Origin: Sulfurimonas sp.
Lineage (GTDB): Bacteria; Campylobacterota; Campylobacteria; Campylobacterales; Sulfurimonadaceae
Direction of reading: 5' to 3'
NCBI GenBank assembly: GCA_026988315.1
Contig: JALSLJ010000096.1
Location: 1 to 35,692 of the forward strand
DNA: 35,692 bases
Within the stretch, counting starts at the first letter, position 1. Every line of letters begins with the position of its first letter. Both the position numbers and the translations under genes were made by a program. The notes beneath the pieces were generated by a model. It saw only the letters and a list, made by a program, of their open reading frames with translations, did no database searches and was not told the origin of the DNA. This document shows positions 1 through 8,228 of the stretch, piece by piece.

Positions 1-2851
1 CACCCTCTATAACAACCTCAGCTATACTCATACTTCTTGCTAACTCATTAAAGTAGCTTATCATAACAACACCATTTAACACGGCAATACCAAGGAGTGC
101 AATAAACCCAACAGAAGCTGGAACTGATAAGTAACTCCCCGTTGCGTACAGTCCAAAAATACCACCCATCATTGCAAGTGGGATAGTGGTAAAAATGATG
201 ATGCTTTGAACAACTGACTTAAATGTCATATATAAAATCATAAATATCATCACTAAAGCGATAGGCACAACCATAGAGAGTCTAGCCATAGTAGCCTGTT
301 GATTTTTAAACTCTCCCCCATAAGTAAGGGAGTATCCAGCTGGAAGTTTTATCTCTTTTTGTATATTTTCTTTAAGGTGATCCACAAAAGTTACAAGGTC
401 GATTCCAGATACATTTGTCGAAATAGATATAAATCTTCTCGCTCTCTCGTGTTTAATCTCAACTGGACCACTACTACTTACAATAGTAACAACTTCACTC
501 AAAGAAACTGCCTCACCCATAGCACCAACAAGATAAAGTTCATCAAGATTTTTTTGTATATAATCACCTCGAACTATAATAGAAAACTGTTTCATCCCCT
601 CATAAATAGTACCTGATTCAACCCCACTAACAGCAGCTTGCAAGAGATGGGCAACATCACTCTTATCAAGCCCATAATTTCCAAGCTTTTCATCATTGAA
701 ACGCAACTCCTGATAAGCTGCTCCCTCATTTTGACGCATATAAACATCTTGTGAGCCTTGAGTATTTTGGACAATATTTTTTATGTTAATTCCAAGTTCA
801 TTTAGTTTTTCTATCTCTTCACCAAAAAGCTTAATAACTACATCCCCTCTTGAGCCCGTTAGCATCTCTGATGTCCGCATCTCGATTGGTTGTGTAAAAC
901 TATACTCAATGCCTGAAATAGAATCAAGTGACTTTCTCATCTCATCTTTTAGCCAGTCAGTGTCTTGAACTCTCCACTCCTCTTTTGGCTTGAAGACTAA
1001 AAAAGTATCTGTATCGTTGAGTCCCATAGGGTCTAGTCCTATCTCATCAGAACCTGTTCTAGCTATGATAGACTTAATCTCTGGCACATCACTCATAAGC
1101 TTTTTTTGCACCTCAGTGTTGAGTGCAATTCCCGCTGGAATGTTAATAGACGGAGGTGCTTCCACACCAATTACAATATTTCCCTCATCCATAGTTGGCA
1201 TAAAGGTTTTTCCAATATTTCCAAATGCGTAAAATGTTCCCCCTAAGAGAACAAGTAAAAGGGCATAGATGCCAAACTCCGCTTTAAAAGCTTTTTTTAG
1301 AAGTGGCTCATACCCTTTAAGGAGCCATTTCATAACAATCGTATCTTCATGACTAGGCTTTCTTATCAAAAATGATGCAATAGTTGGAATAACAAAAAGT
1401 GCTAAAAGTATAGAAGCCGCAAGTGTAAATACAATACTAAGTGCAACAGGGGCAAAGAGTTTACCACCTAAACCTTGAAGCATAAGAAGAGGTGTAAATA
1501 CAATGATGATAATGAAAACACCGGCTATTACAGGAGTACTCACCTCTTTTGCAGCCTCAAAAATTATCTGTACTCGAGTCATATTTTTAGATTTTGGATG
1601 GGCAAGTCTGGCTATAATATTTTCAACCATCACCACCCCAGAATCTATTATCATCCCTATGGCTATCGCTATACCACCCAAACTCATAAGGTTTACGCTG
1701 ATGTTAAAATAGTACATCAAGATAAAGGCACTAAAAATAGCTAATGGCAAGATAAGTGCAACTGTGATAGCTGAAACAAAACTTCCTAAAAACAGAAGTA
1801 AAACAATCAAAACAAACACAACTGCTTCAGCGAGTGCTTTTTGTACCATACTTACAGCTTTACCAACTAAGTCACTTCTATCGTAAAATATATTTAGCTC
1901 TGTTCCCTCTGGAAATGTTTTTTGAATCTCTGCAAGTTTTTCTTTTACAGCGGATGTTACATTGGATGCATCTGCACCTTTGAGTCCAAGAACTAAACCT
2001 TGAACAGCTTCACCTTCACCATCTTTTGTAACATATCCATAACGAGTAAGAGCTGATATACTAACTGAAGCTACATCTCTAAGGCGGATAATTGCACCAT
2101 TATCTTCCACCTTTACAACAAGATTTTCTATATCAGAACTATCTTTCATCCTACCAGGCATACGGACTAAAAGTGCTTCATCACCTCTTTCTATCCTACC
2201 AGCTCCAAAGTTTGCATTGTTTTTATCTATTTTACTTTGCAAATCATCAAGTGTAATTCCGATAGATGCCATCATCGCAAAATCTGGCTTGATTCTAAAA
2301 GTTTTAGTCTCTCCACCTAGAGCATTGACATCTGCAACCCCCTCTATGTTTCTAAGAGCTGGTCTTATCACCCAATCAAGAAGTGTTTTTTTCTCCATAA
2401 GTGTCATAGAATCAGAATCGATTGTAAACATCAAAATCTCACCAAGTGGAGTTGTAACAGGGGCTATACCCCCGCCTATTGTAGAAGGAAGATCTCCTTT
2501 GATGTTATTAAACCTTTGATAGACTCTATCTCTAGCCCAGTAAAGGTCTGTCCCCTCTTCAAAATCTATGGTTATATCTGCAAGAGCATATTTAGTAACG
2601 GAGCGAACTATATCTTGATGGGGAATCCCCTGCATCTCAAGTTCTATAGGTATAGTGATTTGTTGCTCCACCTCTTTTGGCGTCATACCAGGTGCTTTTA
2701 TGATTATCTTTACCTGAGTAGTAGATACATCAGGAAAGGCATCGATGGTAAGTTTTGAGTATGCGACAATCCCACCTGCAATAATTGCGATAGATATAAC
2801 TATGGCAAAAATTCTTTGTGAGAGTGCAAATCCTATGAGTTTATCAATCAT
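1..2851 (-). CDS. CusA/CzcA-family heavy-metal efflux RND pump (partial)
   Basis: Inner-membrane proton-driven RND transporter that should export metal ions through a periplasm-spanning tripartite complex with the next two genes. The reading frame is open from an ATG at 2851 to the window edge, about 950 codons of a family length near 1,030, so the C-terminus is missing. Residues 1-30 form the first membrane segment, followed by the periplasmic domains. TM4, around residues 392-411, carries GGIAIAIG...IIDSGVVMVEN. This resembles CusA, in which the first CzcA proton-relay Asp is Ala, while Asp403 and Glu410 remain. The later FIALLGIAVLNGVVMIS segment is CzcA-like, so Cu/Ag versus Zn/Co/Cd specificity cannot be decided by eye. 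The start overlaps the adaptor stop by 8 bases, implying translational coupling. Confidence 0.93.
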   Translation of the reverse strand, partial: MIDKLIGFALSQRIFAIVISIAIIAGGIVAYSKLTIDAFPDVSTTQVKIIIKAPGMTPKEVEQQITIPIELEMQGIPHQDIVRSVTKYALADITIDFEEGTDLYWARDRVYQRFNNIKGDLPSTIGGGIAPVTTPLGEILMFTIDSDSMTLMEKKTLLDWVIRPALRNIEGVADVNALGGETKTFRIKPDFAMMASIGITLDDLQSKIDKNNANFGAGRIERGDEALLVRMPGRMKDSSDIENLVVKVEDNGAIIRLRDVASVSISALTRYGYVTKDGEGEAVQGLVLGLKGADASNVTSAVKEKLAEIQKTFPEGTELNIFYDRSDLVGKAVSMVQKALAEAVVFVLIVLLLFLGSFVSAITVALILPLAIFSAFILMYYFNISVNLMSLGGIAIAIGMIIDSGVVMVENIIARLAHPKSKNMTRVQIIFEAAKEVSTPVIAGVFIIIIVFTPLLMLQGLGGKLFAPVALSIVFTLAASILLALFVIPTIASFLIRKPSHEDTIVMKWLLKGYEPLLKKAFKAEFGIYALLLVLLGGTFYAFGNIGKTFMPTMDEGNIVIGVEAPPSINIPAGIALNTEVQKKLMSDVPEIKSIIARTGSDEIGLDPMGLNDTDTFLVFKPKEEWRVQDTDWLKDEMRKSLDSISGIEYSFTQPIEMRTSEMLTGSRGDVVIKLFGEEIEKLNELGINIKNIVQNTQGSQDVYMRQNEGAAYQELRFNDEKLGNYGLDKSDVAHLLQAAVSGVESGTIYEGMKQFSIIVRGDYIQKNLDELYLVGAMGEAVSLSEVVTIVSSSGPVEIKHERARRFISISTNVSGIDLVTFVDHLKENIQKEIKLPAGYSLTYGGEFKNQQATMARLSMVVPIALVMIFMILYMTFKSVVQSIIIFTTIPLAMMGGIFGLYATGSYLSVPASVGFIALLGIAVLNGVVMISYFNELARSMSIAEVVIEG

Positions 2852-3905
2852 CACTCTGACCTTGAAGAGCTCCTTTGAGTGAAATAACACCTGATATTGC
2901 TACCTCATCATTGAGAGTTAAACTATCAGAAACAACATATACATTGTTATTATTTCTTCCAAGAATACTTACTTGTACTAGCTTATAACCATTAGATACT
3001 TTTACAAATATAGCATCATTATCATCTACATCAATAATCGCTGAAGATGGGAGTTTATACGCCTCTTTAGACCAATATAACTTAATATTTTTCTTCTCAT
3101 TAAGCATTATTTTCATAGATTTTTCTGGTAATAGATGTACCGCAACCGTTTGTGTTCTGGCATCTATCTCTGCTGCTATAGACTCAACAGTAACGCTTTC
3201 ATTCGATATAAAAAGCTTCTGACCTAACTTCAATTTTTTTGCTATTTTTAATGGAAGAGCCACTACTAGATGTGCATGATTATCGTTCAAGATAGTCATC
3301 ATATGCTCACCTCTTTGAACATACATCTTAGGAAATATGTTTAAATCATTCACAACACCACCAATAGGTGCATATACATTTATCTCAGGAATTGGTTTTT
3401 TACTCTCTTTTATACTCTCAACCTGTTCTTTACTTAGTCCCCACTCTTGTAATAGGTGATAATAAAATTTACTCTGAGTCTCAAATTTTGCTAATGTATT
3501 TAAAGCTTTAAGGTATTGTTTTTTTGGAACAACTGTCGCTTCATAGAGAGGCTTAAGTCTTGCAACCTCATTAGCATTGTATTCCTCTTCTATAAGAAGA
3601 TTTATATAAGTCGATTCCAACTCTAGCATCTTTGGACTTTTAATTACTGCGACTAGTCTCCCTTTTTTGATAGGATTATATATCTCAACATTTAGTTTTT
3701 GTATTACTCCCTCAACAGAAGCATCTATCCTAAATACATCTTTTGATGGTATATACCCTTTTGCTAAAAAACTTCCCAAATAAACACTATCTGTTTTTTC
3801 TGGAGCCTTCGTTTTCACCATATTATTTTGACCTGCTACTACCAAATCATTTGCTAGTAATGGCACGAGAGTAAGCATTGTTGCTATTATTATTTTTTTT
3901 ATCAT
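2844..3905 (-). CDS. Periplasmic adaptor (CusB/CzcB-type membrane fusion protein) of the RND system
   Basis: 353-residue adaptor that should bridge the RND pump and the outer-membrane channel. It starts with a signal peptide (MIKKIIIATMLTLVPLLA). A short lipoyl/barrel half around residues 55-75 (DASVEGVIQKL...) is followed by a helical hairpin (about 80-165), then the second half (VYAPIGGVVNDL) and beta-barrel domains. This is the HlyD/CusB order. No lipobox Cys is present. No His/Met-rich metal-binding N-terminus is evident, so it gives no clue to the metal. It overlaps the upstream outer-membrane factor in an ATGA junction and the downstream pump by 8 bases, so all three are probably made from one mRNA in fixed ratio. 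Confidence 0.9.
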   Translation of the reverse strand: MIKKIIIATMLTLVPLLANDLVVAGQNNMVKTKAPEKTDSVYLGSFLAKGYIPSKDVFRIDASVEGVIQKLNVEIYNPIKKGRLVAVIKSPKMLELESTYINLLIEEEYNANEVARLKPLYEATVVPKKQYLKALNTLAKFETQSKFYYHLLQEWGLSKEQVESIKESKKPIPEINVYAPIGGVVNDLNIFPKMYVQRGEHMMTILNDNHAHLVVALPLKIAKKLKLGQKLFISNESVTVESIAAEIDARTQTVAVHLLPEKSMKIMLNEKKNIKLYWSKEAYKLPSSAIIDVDDNDAIFVKVSNGYKLVQVSILGRNNNNVYVVSDSLTLNDEVAISGVISLKGALQGQSDD

Positions 3906-5074
3906 TTTGATACCCCTTGTGGATCTATTGCGTAGTTGTACATATATTGTGCAACTGCGTTATGTCTGTCTATTTTTAATTCCAATATTGTTTGAATCAT
4001 TTGAACTTTTGTCTCTGTTGCCTTTAGCATTGAGATAAGGCTCTCTTCACCAGCACGAAATCGCATATTGCTTTGTTCTATTAGTTTATTTGATGATTCT
4101 CTAATGAGCCTGTCGCTCTCTTTTAAATACCTTCTATAAATGTTTAAACGCTTTTGCATAGCCGTACTTTCTTGTACATAGTTGTTTCTAAACATTTCAA
4201 GTTCATAGTTTGAAGCATTGAGAGCGTGCATTGCTGAAACTCTTGAAGCCTGAGTTTTTTCACCATATGCCAATGGAATTGATATATTTAACATATATTT
4301 GTCTGTGTCTAGTTCATTGGAGTACGAAGCACCTAAATTTATCTTTGGAACTCGTGCACTAGCAATAGCAAGCTCCTCTTTTTTTATCTCTATTTGTTTT
4401 TGGAGCATTGGATAGAGTGCTGAATATTCTGGTTTAAATAAATTTTCTATATTGGGTCTTAGCCTTTTACATACAAATTGAGAATCAAAGGGAACTAACT
4501 TTTTTATCTCTACTTCATAGTTTTGCGTAGCATTTTCTAGTTTTGAAATTTGAAGGTTCATATTTTCTAATGCTAGATTTGCCATGATCGATTTACTTGC
4601 ATCAAATTCCCCATATTCAACACCTTTGTCAATATGTTTGCTTATCGTGTCATATACAGATGCCAACTCACCTCTAGCTTGTAAAGCCTCCATAGTGATA
4701 CAGTAGTTTCCATATAATTGCCACAACTTTGTTTTTAACCTATTTTTCTCTATCTTTTTACTATTTTGTACATATGATTGTCTATTTTTTATCAAAGCAT
4801 CAACACTAGAACCATTGAGCTTAAAATCTTTACTTAAAGAGATTCCAAACTCTAAGCCAGATTCTACTCCACTATCTCGTCCTTGAGATTGCCCTACATT
4901 GGCACCAAGACTCCATCCTTCACTATAAAGCGAGGATTTTGAAGCTTCTAAATTAGAACTCAAAGTTTCACTTTTACTTTTGTAAAAATTACTTTGCGTC
5001 ACTCTATCGTATAGTGTATCTATATCTTCAGCCATAAGTAATAATGGCGTAAGCATAAGAAAGATATATCTCAT
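3902..5074 (-). CDS. TolC-family outer-membrane efflux protein (CusC/CzcC-like)
   Basis: 390-residue outer-membrane channel protein. A signal peptide (MRYIFLMLTPLLLMAE) precedes long, mostly helical sequence with two internally similar halves, as in TolC/OEP trimers. The second half contains the typical pattern of a helical stretch ending in RFRAGEESLISMLKATETKV. There is no lipobox Cys, unlike E. coli CusC. It overlaps the adaptor by 4 bases (ATGA). Family assignment is firm; the substrate is inferred only from the CusA/CzcA-type pump two genes on. Confidence 0.88.
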   Translation of the reverse strand: MRYIFLMLTPLLLMAEDIDTLYDRVTQSNFYKSKSETLSSNLEASKSSLYSEGWSLGANVGQSQGRDSGVESGLEFGISLSKDFKLNGSSVDALIKNRQSYVQNSKKIEKNRLKTKLWQLYGNYCITMEALQARGELASVYDTISKHIDKGVEYGEFDASKSIMANLALENMNLQISKLENATQNYEVEIKKLVPFDSQFVCKRLRPNIENLFKPEYSALYPMLQKQIEIKKEELAIASARVPKINLGASYSNELDTDKYMLNISIPLAYGEKTQASRVSAMHALNASNYELEMFRNNYVQESTAMQKRLNIYRRYLKESDRLIRESSNKLIEQSNMRFRAGEESLISMLKATETKVQMIQTILELKIDRHNAVAQYMYNYAIDPQGVSK

Positions 5075-5123
5075 ATCTTTATCCTTTTTATTAAAATATT
5101 TATTTTTTATTTCTCTTAAATGA

Positions 5124-5423
5124 TTAGGTGGTTGGTGGTCGTAGTAAAACTGGGTTAATACAAGATGTAGCAGTTGCTTGTGTATTTAAAATCTGTTTAT
5201 TAACACTTATCGGTTCAAATATATTTATCTCTACACGAGGAACATCCATAGTCAAATGGATCTGTGCATGAACTTTAGAAGCTGTATCTCCAAGAGTTTT
5301 TTCAGATTTTGTATAAGATGATTCATAGTTAGGATTTGCATCAATTACCACATAATCATGCACAATCAAAATTGAAAAGGCAAACAGTAAAACCGATAAA
5401 ATTTTGTTTTTAAAATTTTTCAT
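5124..5423 (-). CDS. Small exported or membrane-anchored protein heading the metal-efflux operon
   Basis: 99-residue protein with an N-terminal hydrophobic helix (residues about 8-25, ILSVLLFAFSILIVHDYVV) that is either a signal peptide or an anchor. The remaining 70 residues are polar and contain three His (HDY, HAQIH), one Cys near the C-terminus (SCINP) and a closing RPPTT. No known domain is recognised. It lies 49 bases upstream of the TolC-like gene on the same strand and is probably the first gene of the efflux operon. A role as a periplasmic metal-binding or regulatory partner is a guess from position. The Shine-Dalgarno is weak (GGA near -6). Confidence 0.6.
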   Translation of the reverse strand: MKNFKNKILSVLLFAFSILIVHDYVVIDANPNYESSYTKSEKTLGDTASKVHAQIHLTMDVPRVEINIFEPISVNKQILNTQATATSCINPVLLRPPTT

Positions 5424-5636
5424 ATCGTCCGCATTATATTATAAAAAAGACAATTTAAAATAAATATTTTAATCTATAATCTATTTGACTCAAGACTTAA
5501 AGATAGATAAATAAAACTAAATTATTTTCTATGATAAAATGTAATAAAATTAAATTTTAATAGCTTTTTTGAAACAAAATAAACTTAAGTTATTTTAAAT
5601 ATACAATACTTTAATTAATCTTTTGGTAATTTTGGC

Positions 5637-5642
5637 TATAAT
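5637..5642 (+). promoter_or_regulatory. Promoter -10 box of the DEAD-box helicase
   Basis: TATAAT preceded by TTTTGGC, which fits the extended -10 style of Campylobacterota sigma-70 promoters. Transcription should start near 5649, leaving a leader of about 66-69 bases before the helicase start. Confidence 0.65.
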
Positions 5643-5655
5643 TCGCTTTATATTT

Positions 5656-5701
5656 TAGGAGAAGATGCTTTAATGCGAAAGAAAGCTTGTATCATCTCCT
5701 A
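5656..5701 (+). promoter_or_regulatory. Leader hairpin of the helicase mRNA, covering a ribosome-binding site
   Basis: An interrupted inverted repeat in the mRNA leader. The outer stem TAGGAGA (5656-5662) pairs perfectly with TCTCCTA (5695-5701). GAT (5664-5666) pairs with ATC (5691-5693), and GCTTT (5667-5671) pairs with AAAGC (5682-5686). The outer stem would sequester AGGAG (5657-5661), the ribosome-binding site of the 10-codon ORF at 5673. The helicase's own AAAGGA (5707-5712) lies outside. A helicase that melts its own leader, or cold-induced folding, is a possible control; this is inference. Confidence 0.5.
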
Positions 5702-5705
5702 TTAA
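5673..5705 (+). CDS. Putative 10-residue leader peptide upstream of the helicase
   Basis: ATG at 5673 opens a ten-codon frame, MRKKACIISY, ending in TAA at 5703-5705, ten bases before the helicase ATG at 5715. An AGGAG lies 11 bases upstream, slightly far. A second ATG at 5665 gives only two codons. Whether it is translated cannot be told from sequence. It is listed because it has its own ribosome-binding site, sits inside the leader hairpin and ends just before the next gene, as attenuator or coupling ORFs do. Confidence 0.3.
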   Translation: MRKKACIISY

Positions 5706-5714
5706 CAAAGGATA

Positions 5715-7250
5715 ATGATGCAAGAGAATGCACAAAAAGAAACTCAAAAAGAAGAAGTAACAATCACATTTGATGATTTGAAATTAAAAAGAGAAGTACT
5801 CCAAGCGGTTAAATATGCTGGTTTTACCGTTCCAAGTCCTATACAAGCGCAAGCTATCCCTTTTGTACTAGATGGTCGCGACATGGTTGCACAAGCGCAT
5901 ACAGGTACAGGTAAAACTGCTGCTTTTGGTCTTCCAGCTATTAGCAATATGAAACTAAACTCAGGTGTAGAAGTTTTAGTTATCACTCCAACACGAGAAC
6001 TTGCTACTCAGGTAAGTGATGAACTTTTCAAATATGGTAGAAACTTAGGGGTAAGAACTGTTACTGTATATGGTGGTAGCTCATACAAGCGCCAACTCGA
6101 CCTCATTGAGAGAGGAGCAAACATTGTTGTTGCAACTCCAGGGCGTCTTTTAGACATCCTTAAAAAGAATATGTTAAACAACTTCGCTCCAAGTATGGTT
6201 ATTTTAGATGAAGCGGATGAGATGCTTGATATGGGGTTCTTAGATGATATCAATGAGATATTCTCTTACCTTCCAACAAACCGTCAAACACTTTTATTTT
6301 CAGCAACTATGCCTCAGCCTATTAAGACTCTAGCAAACAGAATCTTAGAGAACCCAGAGTTTATCTCTATCACAAAGGGTGAGACAACAAACTCTGACAT
6401 CGAACAACTCTACTATGTAATTGAAGAGTCTGAAAGAGATGATGCAATAATCCGTCTTATGGATGCAGAGGAGACTAAAAAATGTGTTGTATTTTGTAGA
6501 ACAAAATCTGAAGTAGATAGACTTAGTAATGTTCTCTCAAATGCTGGCTATCTAGCTAATGGGCTTCATGGTGATATGGAGCAACGCCAAAGAGAAACTG
6601 TTATCAAAGGATTCAAGCAAAACTCTGTAAAAGTTCTTGTTGCTACAGATGTAGCAGCTCGTGGTATCCATGTAAACAACATAAGTCATGTATTTAACTA
6701 CCATATCCCTTTTGACCCAGAAAGCTATGTTCACCGCATTGGTAGAACTGGTCGTGCTGGAACAAAGGGCAAAGCGATTACACTTTTAACTCCCTTAGAG
6801 TTTAAAGAGCTTCAAAGAATCAAGCAAAAAGTTGGAACTTCAATGAACCATGCTTTTGTTCCAAGCAAAAACGATTTAAGAGAATCAACTGTTGACGCAC
6901 TTGTTAAAAAAGTTGAAGAGCATAAAATCTATGATGAAGCGCATAGAGTTCTTGATCAACTAAAACAAGATATAGATGAAGAGCAGATTATGTATAAACT
7001 TATATCTATGCTACTTGACCAACAAGATATTAAAGGTCCAAATAGCATCGGTATCCCTGCTGATAGACTTGACGCAATCCTTGCTCGTGCCGCTCAACGC
7101 GGTGGCGGTAATCGTGGTCGCGGTCGTGGTAGAAGCGGTGGCGGTGGCTACCGTGGCAACAACAATAGAAATCGTTCTGGTGGTTCTCGTGATAGAAACC
7201 GTTCTGGTGGTAATCGTTCAGGTGGTGGCTACCGTGGCAACAGAGATTAA
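5715..7250 (+). CDS. DEAD-box ATP-dependent RNA helicase with RGG-rich tail
   Basis: 511-residue ATP-dependent RNA helicase of the DeaD/RhlE/CshA group, expected to unwind rRNA and mRNA duplexes in ribosome assembly, cold adaptation or RNA decay. Motifs in order: Q motif (GFTVPSPIQ, 36-44), Walker A (AHTGTGKT, 61-68), PTREL (92-96), TPGR (141-144), DEAD (165-168), SAT (196-198), ATDVAARG (310-317) and HRIGRTGR (340-347). The last 50 or so residues are Arg/Gly/Ser/Asn-rich with RGG and YRG repeats, an RNA-binding tail. Two ATGs stand in tandem. AAAGGA (5707-5712) is only 2 bases from the first and 5 from the second (5718), so 5718 may be the real start. It is monocistronic with a structured leader. 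Confidence 0.96.
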   Translation: MMQENAQKETQKEEVTITFDDLKLKREVLQAVKYAGFTVPSPIQAQAIPFVLDGRDMVAQAHTGTGKTAAFGLPAISNMKLNSGVEVLVITPTRELATQVSDELFKYGRNLGVRTVTVYGGSSYKRQLDLIERGANIVVATPGRLLDILKKNMLNNFAPSMVILDEADEMLDMGFLDDINEIFSYLPTNRQTLLFSATMPQPIKTLANRILENPEFISITKGETTNSDIEQLYYVIEESERDDAIIRLMDAEETKKCVVFCRTKSEVDRLSNVLSNAGYLANGLHGDMEQRQRETVIKGFKQNSVKVLVATDVAARGIHVNNISHVFNYHIPFDPESYVHRIGRTGRAGTKGKAITLLTPLEFKELQRIKQKVGTSMNHAFVPSKNDLRESTVDALVKKVEEHKIYDEAHRVLDQLKQDIDEEQIMYKLISMLLDQQDIKGPNSIGIPADRLDAILARAAQRGGGNRGRGRGRSGGGGYRGNNNRNRSGGSRDRNRSGGNRSGGGYRGNRD

Positions 7251-7270
7251 ATCAAGTTTTTACTTGGTTT
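7249..7270 (+). terminator. Weak hairpin at the helicase stop codon
   Basis: AAATCAAGT (7249-7257) can pair with ACTTGGTTT (7262-7270), a 9-base stem with one G-T pair and a TTTT loop. It overlaps the stop codon. There is no clean T-run afterwards, so termination here is uncertain. The rest of 7271-7533 is AT-rich, with no gene apart from the palindrome and promoter listed separately. Confidence 0.35.
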
Positions 7271-7427
7271 AACAAGTCCTGAGCCAAAAATAACACCGAC
7301 TCAATTTACTTAAAAATCATCCAAAAATACGCTAACATCTATAAAAAACTCTTTTTTCAATAAAAACACCCTAAAAGTATAAAAAAAATAAATATATTGA
7401 AATAAGAAACAGTTTTACAAATCTAAC

Positions 7428-7446
7428 TGATATAATTATTATATCA
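7428..7446. promoter_or_regulatory. 19-base perfect palindrome, candidate operator (copy 1)
   Basis: TGATATAATTATTATATCA is a perfect inverted repeat around a central T. Its inner 13 bases TATAATTATTATA match the core of the 7-1-7 operator recognised by Fur/PerR-family regulators (Per box TTATAAT-N-ATTATAA). It lies about 28 bases upstream of a TATAAT box at 7474, where an operator would overlap the -35 region. A near-identical copy lies at 29148-29166. Confidence 0.45.
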
Positions 7447-7473
7447 AAGAAATCATTATTCTTGTCAGGCACT

Positions 7474-7479
7474 TATAAT
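7474..7479 (+). promoter_or_regulatory. Possible promoter -10 box for the acyltransferase gene
   Basis: TATAAT in ACTTATAATCTA, about 55 bases before the proposed TTG start at 7534. There is no convincing -35 box. The palindrome at 7428-7446 is just upstream. Confidence 0.4.
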
Positions 7480-7533
7480 CTACCCTTAAAGCAAATTTAG
7501 ATATTATAATTAATATTTATAAAGGAAAAATCT

Positions 7534-8219
7534 TTGACTTTCAATCAAATTAAAATGGCAATCTATGCAATCATATTAACAAACTACTATGGTGTAAAAT
7601 TAAAACTAGCAAAAAACATTCAAGAAAAAAACAGCTCCGAATTGACTATGCACAAACACTTCTTGGCAAACTCAATATCAATGTAAATATAATCCATAAA
7701 GAAAAGCTTCCTCATGATGGAAAATTTTTATTAGCTTCCAATCATAGAAGTGTTATAGACCCTCTTATTGTTGAACTACTCACAAAAGATACCAATCTAT
7801 TTGGTAACTGGATATCAAAAAAAGAGCTTTACAACTCTCTGTTTTTCGGACTTTTTGTAAGAAATGGTGGTTCAGTTTTACTAGATAGAGATTCCTCTCA
7901 AATGGGTGGTTTTTTTTCTGACATCAAAGAGTATGTAAAACAAGGTCAATCCATATACATCTTCCCAGAAGGTACACGAAATAAAAGTAAAAATGAGATT
8001 GGTGATTTTAAAGAGGGAGCAAGAATAATCGCCATTAAAAACCGCATAGATATTCTCCCTGTGTTTATCAGGAGCAATGCCAATGAAGCCCTGATGTCTT
8101 CACTAAAGAGCGGAAAAAAGCATTTTACAGTTGATATCGAAGTTGGGGATATCATAAGCTACAAAGACAAATCACTCCCATTTGAAGAGGCTTATAAAAA
8201 GCAGTTTAAAATAGCTTAA
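7534..8219 (+). pseudogene. PlsC-like 1-acyl-glycerol-3-phosphate acyltransferase, frame broken near residue 32
   Basis: Acyltransferases of this family add the second acyl chain to make phosphatidic acid. The catalytic HX4D motif is present (NHRSVID, coded from 7740), as are FPEGTRNKSK and the late ILPVFIR. The N-terminus lies in another frame: TTG at 7534 with AAAGGA seven bases upstream reads MTFNQIKMAIYAIILTNYYG... and continues to a stop at 7684. The two frames join sensibly (...EKKQLRIDYAQTLLGKLNI) if the A7 run at 7625-7631 had eight As. As given, the longest ATG-started ORF is only 7902-8219 and lacks HX4D. Options are a recent pseudogene, slippage-dependent expression or a sequence error. 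Reconstructed length is about 229 residues, typical of the family. Confidence 0.75.
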
Positions 8220-8228
8220 TAGCACCAC

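Larger units (their letters stand above)
5424..5714. promoter_or_regulatory. Divergent intergenic region between efflux operon and RNA helicase
   Basis: 291 bases of very AT-rich sequence separating divergent genes. On the minus strand two overlapping TATAAT boxes (complement of 5433-5438 and 5438-5443) lie directly before the 99-residue gene. They would give a leader of only about 0-10 bases. On the plus strand there is a TATAAT promoter at 5637-5642 and a structured helicase leader (both listed separately). No other gene is seen. Confidence 0.5.

Noticed and set aside
592-774. Minus-strand ORF of 60 codons
   Set aside because: It is out of frame with the RND pump gene that fully covers this stretch.
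299-2758. Several plus-strand ORFs of 60-105 codons in the left 2.8 kb
   Set aside because: They lie opposite the continuous minus-strand RND pump frame, whose motifs and membrane segments are clear; they are antisense shadows.
6976-7272. 98-codon plus-strand ORF overlapping the helicase 3' end
   Set aside because: Its Val/Ala repeats arise from reading the Gly/Arg-rich helicase tail in another frame.
7428-7446. FNR or NikR site
   Set aside because: The arm spacing does not fit TTGAT-N4-ATCAA (FNR) or the N11-spaced NikR site; a 7-1-7 Fur-family layout fits better.
7271-7533. Small RNA or gene in the spacer
   Set aside because: No ORF with a ribosome site and no GC-rich structured element was seen; only the palindrome and a promoter.
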